From: Mycobacterium celatum | Lineage (GTDB): Bacteria; Actinomycetota; Actinomycetes; Mycobacteriales; Mycobacteriaceae | DNA: 64,000 nucleotides | Assembly: GCF_002101595.1 (NCBI RefSeq) | Contig: NZ_LQOM01000028.1 | Location: forward strand, 62,001 to 126,000 | Direction: 5' to 3' | Shown: piece by piece, positions 62,597 through 64,000 of the stretch | Position numbering within the stretch: position 1 is the stretch's first letter | Layout of the letters: the number at the start of each line of letters is the position of its first letter | Program-made: the position numbers and the translations under genes | The notes under the pieces: model-generated | What the model was told of the DNA's origin: nothing | Database searches by the model: none | Seen by the model: only the letters and a program-made list of their open reading frames with translations

Positions 62597-64000
62597 CTAC
62601 ACCAACCGGCGGCGCGCGGTGCTGCGCAGCACCTGCGGCGCCCACCGGGACACGCCGTAGAGCAGATAGGCCTCCGGTGCCACCGGCCGAATCGCCTTGT
62701 TCTTCTTGACCGCCGCGATGATGGCGTCGGCCACCTTGTCCGGGGTGTAGCGGCGCAGGGCGAACATCTTCTCCAGCTGGGCCCGCCGCCCCTCGGCCTG
62801 CTCGATGTGTCCCGACGGGGCGTCGAACCGGGTGGTGTGCACGATGTTGGTGTCGATGACGCCGGGGCAGATCGTGGTCAGCCCGACGCCGGCCGCGTCC
62901 AGTTCGGCGCGCAGGCAGTCGGAGAACATGTACACCGCGGCCTTGGAAGTGCAATAGGCGTTCAGCTGCTGTGACGGTGCGTAGGCCGCCATCGACGAGA
63001 CGTTGACGATGTGTCCGCCCGCGCCGCGCTCGACCAGCCGCCGTGCGAATGCGCGACAGCCGTTGACCACACCGCCGAAATTGACGCCGAGGACCCGGTC
63101 GAATTGCTCAGGCGGGGTGTCCAGGAAGCGGCCGGCCTGCCCGATGCCGGCGTTGTTGACGACGATGTCGGGCACTCCGTACTCGGCGCAGACCTGCTCG
63201 GCGAACGCCTCGACGGCCTCGGCGTCGGCGACGTCGAGCTGGTAGGCGTGTGCCACCCCGCCTGCCGCGGCGATCTCGGCGGCAGTGTCCTTGACGGCGG
63301 CGTCGTCGATGTCGCTGACGACGACCTCGGCGCCCTCGCGGGAGAACGCGAACGCGGTGGCCCGGCCGATGCCGCTGCCCGCCCCGGTCACCGACACCAG
63401 CATGTCGGTGAAGTAGTCGCGCCGAGGACCGACCTGTGCGCGCCGCAACGCACGGCATGGCGGTTTGCCCTCGGTGAAGTCGGCAAGCTCGTGCACCGCC
63501 GCCGCCAGCACCTGCGGGTGCGACATCGGCGACCAGTGTCCCGCCTTGATGTCGCGGCGCCACAGCCGCGGCACCCAGCGCGCGGTGGCGTCGTAGCCGT
63601 AGGGCCGCACGTAGCGGTCTTCGGTGTTGACGACGAGCTGCACCGGCACGTCGACGTAGTGGTCGTGCCGATGATGCGCGAACGACCGGAAATAGTTGGC
63701 CCGGTAGGTTTTCAGCGATCTGGCAGCGTCTGCAGCCATGGTGTCGGAGTGGTGGATCTGCTCGACGGGGACGTTGTCGACCAGGCGGCGCCGGATCGCC
63801 GCGCTCGACAACGCGGCCCGGATGAACAGCGGCGCGAGCACCGGTATGGAGAAGAACGCCATGTAGGTCAGCCGCAGCGCCTGGCTGAGCGCCCGCACAA
63901 AGGTGCGGGGCCGGTGCGGGCGCCGCAGGCCGGTGAAGATGTAGTCGACGAGGTGGTCCTGGCTCGGCCCGGACACCGACGTGAACGACGCCACCCGCTT
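62597..64000 (-). CDS. ephD: Epoxide hydrolase/short-chain dehydrogenase fusion EphD (5' end outside window)
   Basis: The 467 visible residues are the C-terminal part of a two-domain protein of about 590 residues. The first visible part is the end of an alpha/beta-hydrolase domain (RVASFTSVSGPSQDHLVDY, RYVRPYGYDATARWVP and catalytic-His region KAGHWSPMSHP). Then comes a short-chain dehydrogenase with VTGAGSGIGRATAFAF, VVNNAGIG, Ser in VNVSSMAAYAPS and YCTSKAA (YxxxK). EphD in M. tuberculosis has been linked to mycolic acid modification. The frame is open to base 64000, so the start lies beyond the window; GTG at 63994 is internal. Confidence 0.93.
   Translation of the reverse strand, partial: KRVASFTSVSGPSQDHLVDYIFTGLRRPHRPRTFVRALSQALRLTYMAFFSIPVLAPLFIRAALSSAAIRRRLVDNVPVEQIHHSDTMAADAARSLKTYRANYFRSFAHHRHDHYVDVPVQLVVNTEDRYVRPYGYDATARWVPRLWRRDIKAGHWSPMSHPQVLAAAVHELADFTEGKPPCRALRRAQVGPRRDYFTDMLVSVTGAGSGIGRATAFAFSREGAEVVVSDIDDAAVKDTAAEIAAAGGVAHAYQLDVADAEAVEAFAEQVCAEYGVPDIVVNNAGIGQAGRFLDTPPEQFDRVLGVNFGGVVNGCRAFARRLVERGAGGHIVNVSSMAAYAPSQQLNAYCTSKAAVYMFSDCLRAELDAAGVGLTTICPGVIDTNIVHTTRFDAPSGHIEQAEGRRAQLEKMFALRRYTPDKVADAIIAAVKKNKAIRPVAPEAYLLYGVSRWAPQVLRSTARRRLV

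Overview
The window is a single stretch of very GC-rich chromosome whose gene content and order match the Mycobacterium tuberculosis interval from ftsQ (Rv2151c) to ephD (Rv2214c). Homologue names are given from memory of those families; no database search was possible. Differences from M. tuberculosis point to a non-tuberculous Mycobacterium: no Rv2159c-Rv2162c block (with PE_PGRS38) between murE and pbpB, no IS6110 next to mraZ, a cobU gene directly in front of cobT, and an extra SRPBCC/oxidoreductase gene between pepB and ephD. I see no tRNA, rRNA, CRISPR array, prophage or intact mobile element; the only mobile-element trace is an IS110-family remnant.

Layout. 1-15532 (minus): division and cell wall cluster mraZ-rsmH-ftsL-pbpB-murE-murF-mraY-murD-ftsW-murG-murC-ftsQ, nearly all joined by ATGA/GTGA overlaps, headed by an array of MraZ-type TGGGG boxes. 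15873-23093: DUF3040 protein, GNAT acetyltransferase, LppM lipoprotein, MTHFR-like protein, IdsA2-MptA (isoprenoid and mannan synthesis), and the Rv2175c/PknL pair. 23178-36541: AroG, DEDD exoribonuclease, a membrane protein, the Rv2181 mannosyltransferase, an acyltransferase, an ArsA-like ATPase with two SRPBCC-fold proteins, FadD15, the IS110 remnant, PimB', a gluzincin-like protein and RipC. 36664-49438: a small CxxC protein, an exonuclease/GIY-YIG protein, TrpD, and the respiratory supercomplex genes ctaE-qcrC-qcrA-qcrB plus ctaF, ctaC, mmpS3, with asnB at the end. 49495-64000: AdoK, ErpA-like protein, glycerate kinase, DUF3043 protein, cobU-cobT-cobS, IlvE, GcvT, adenylyl cyclase, PepB, the chimeric SRPBCC/oxidoreductase gene and EphD (cut by the window edge).

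Functionally the region builds the cell envelope: peptidoglycan precursors and septal synthases, lipomannan mannosylation (MptA, Rv2181, PimB'), polyprenyl and acyl lipid supply (IdsA2, acyltransferase, FadD15) and peptidoglycan hydrolysis (RipC), next to the cytochrome bcc-aa3 branch and amino acid, cofactor and nucleoside metabolism.

Most notable observations: (i) a 575-residue in-frame chimera of an SRPBCC protein and a phytoene-dehydrogenase-like oxidoreductase that has lost its FAD-binding N-terminus; (ii) a dispersed roughly 40-bp repeat read in three different reading frames as terminal peptides of FtsW, RsmH and TrpD; (iii) three genes (idsA2, the ArsA-like ATPase, the Rv2189c homologue) whose conserved N-termini lie upstream of any ATG/GTG/TTG codon, pointing to CTG or other non-standard starts; (iv) a candidate leaderless 22-codon ORF beside mmpS3; (v) many TANNNT -10 boxes 6-9 nt from start codons, typical of mycobacterial leaderless genes.
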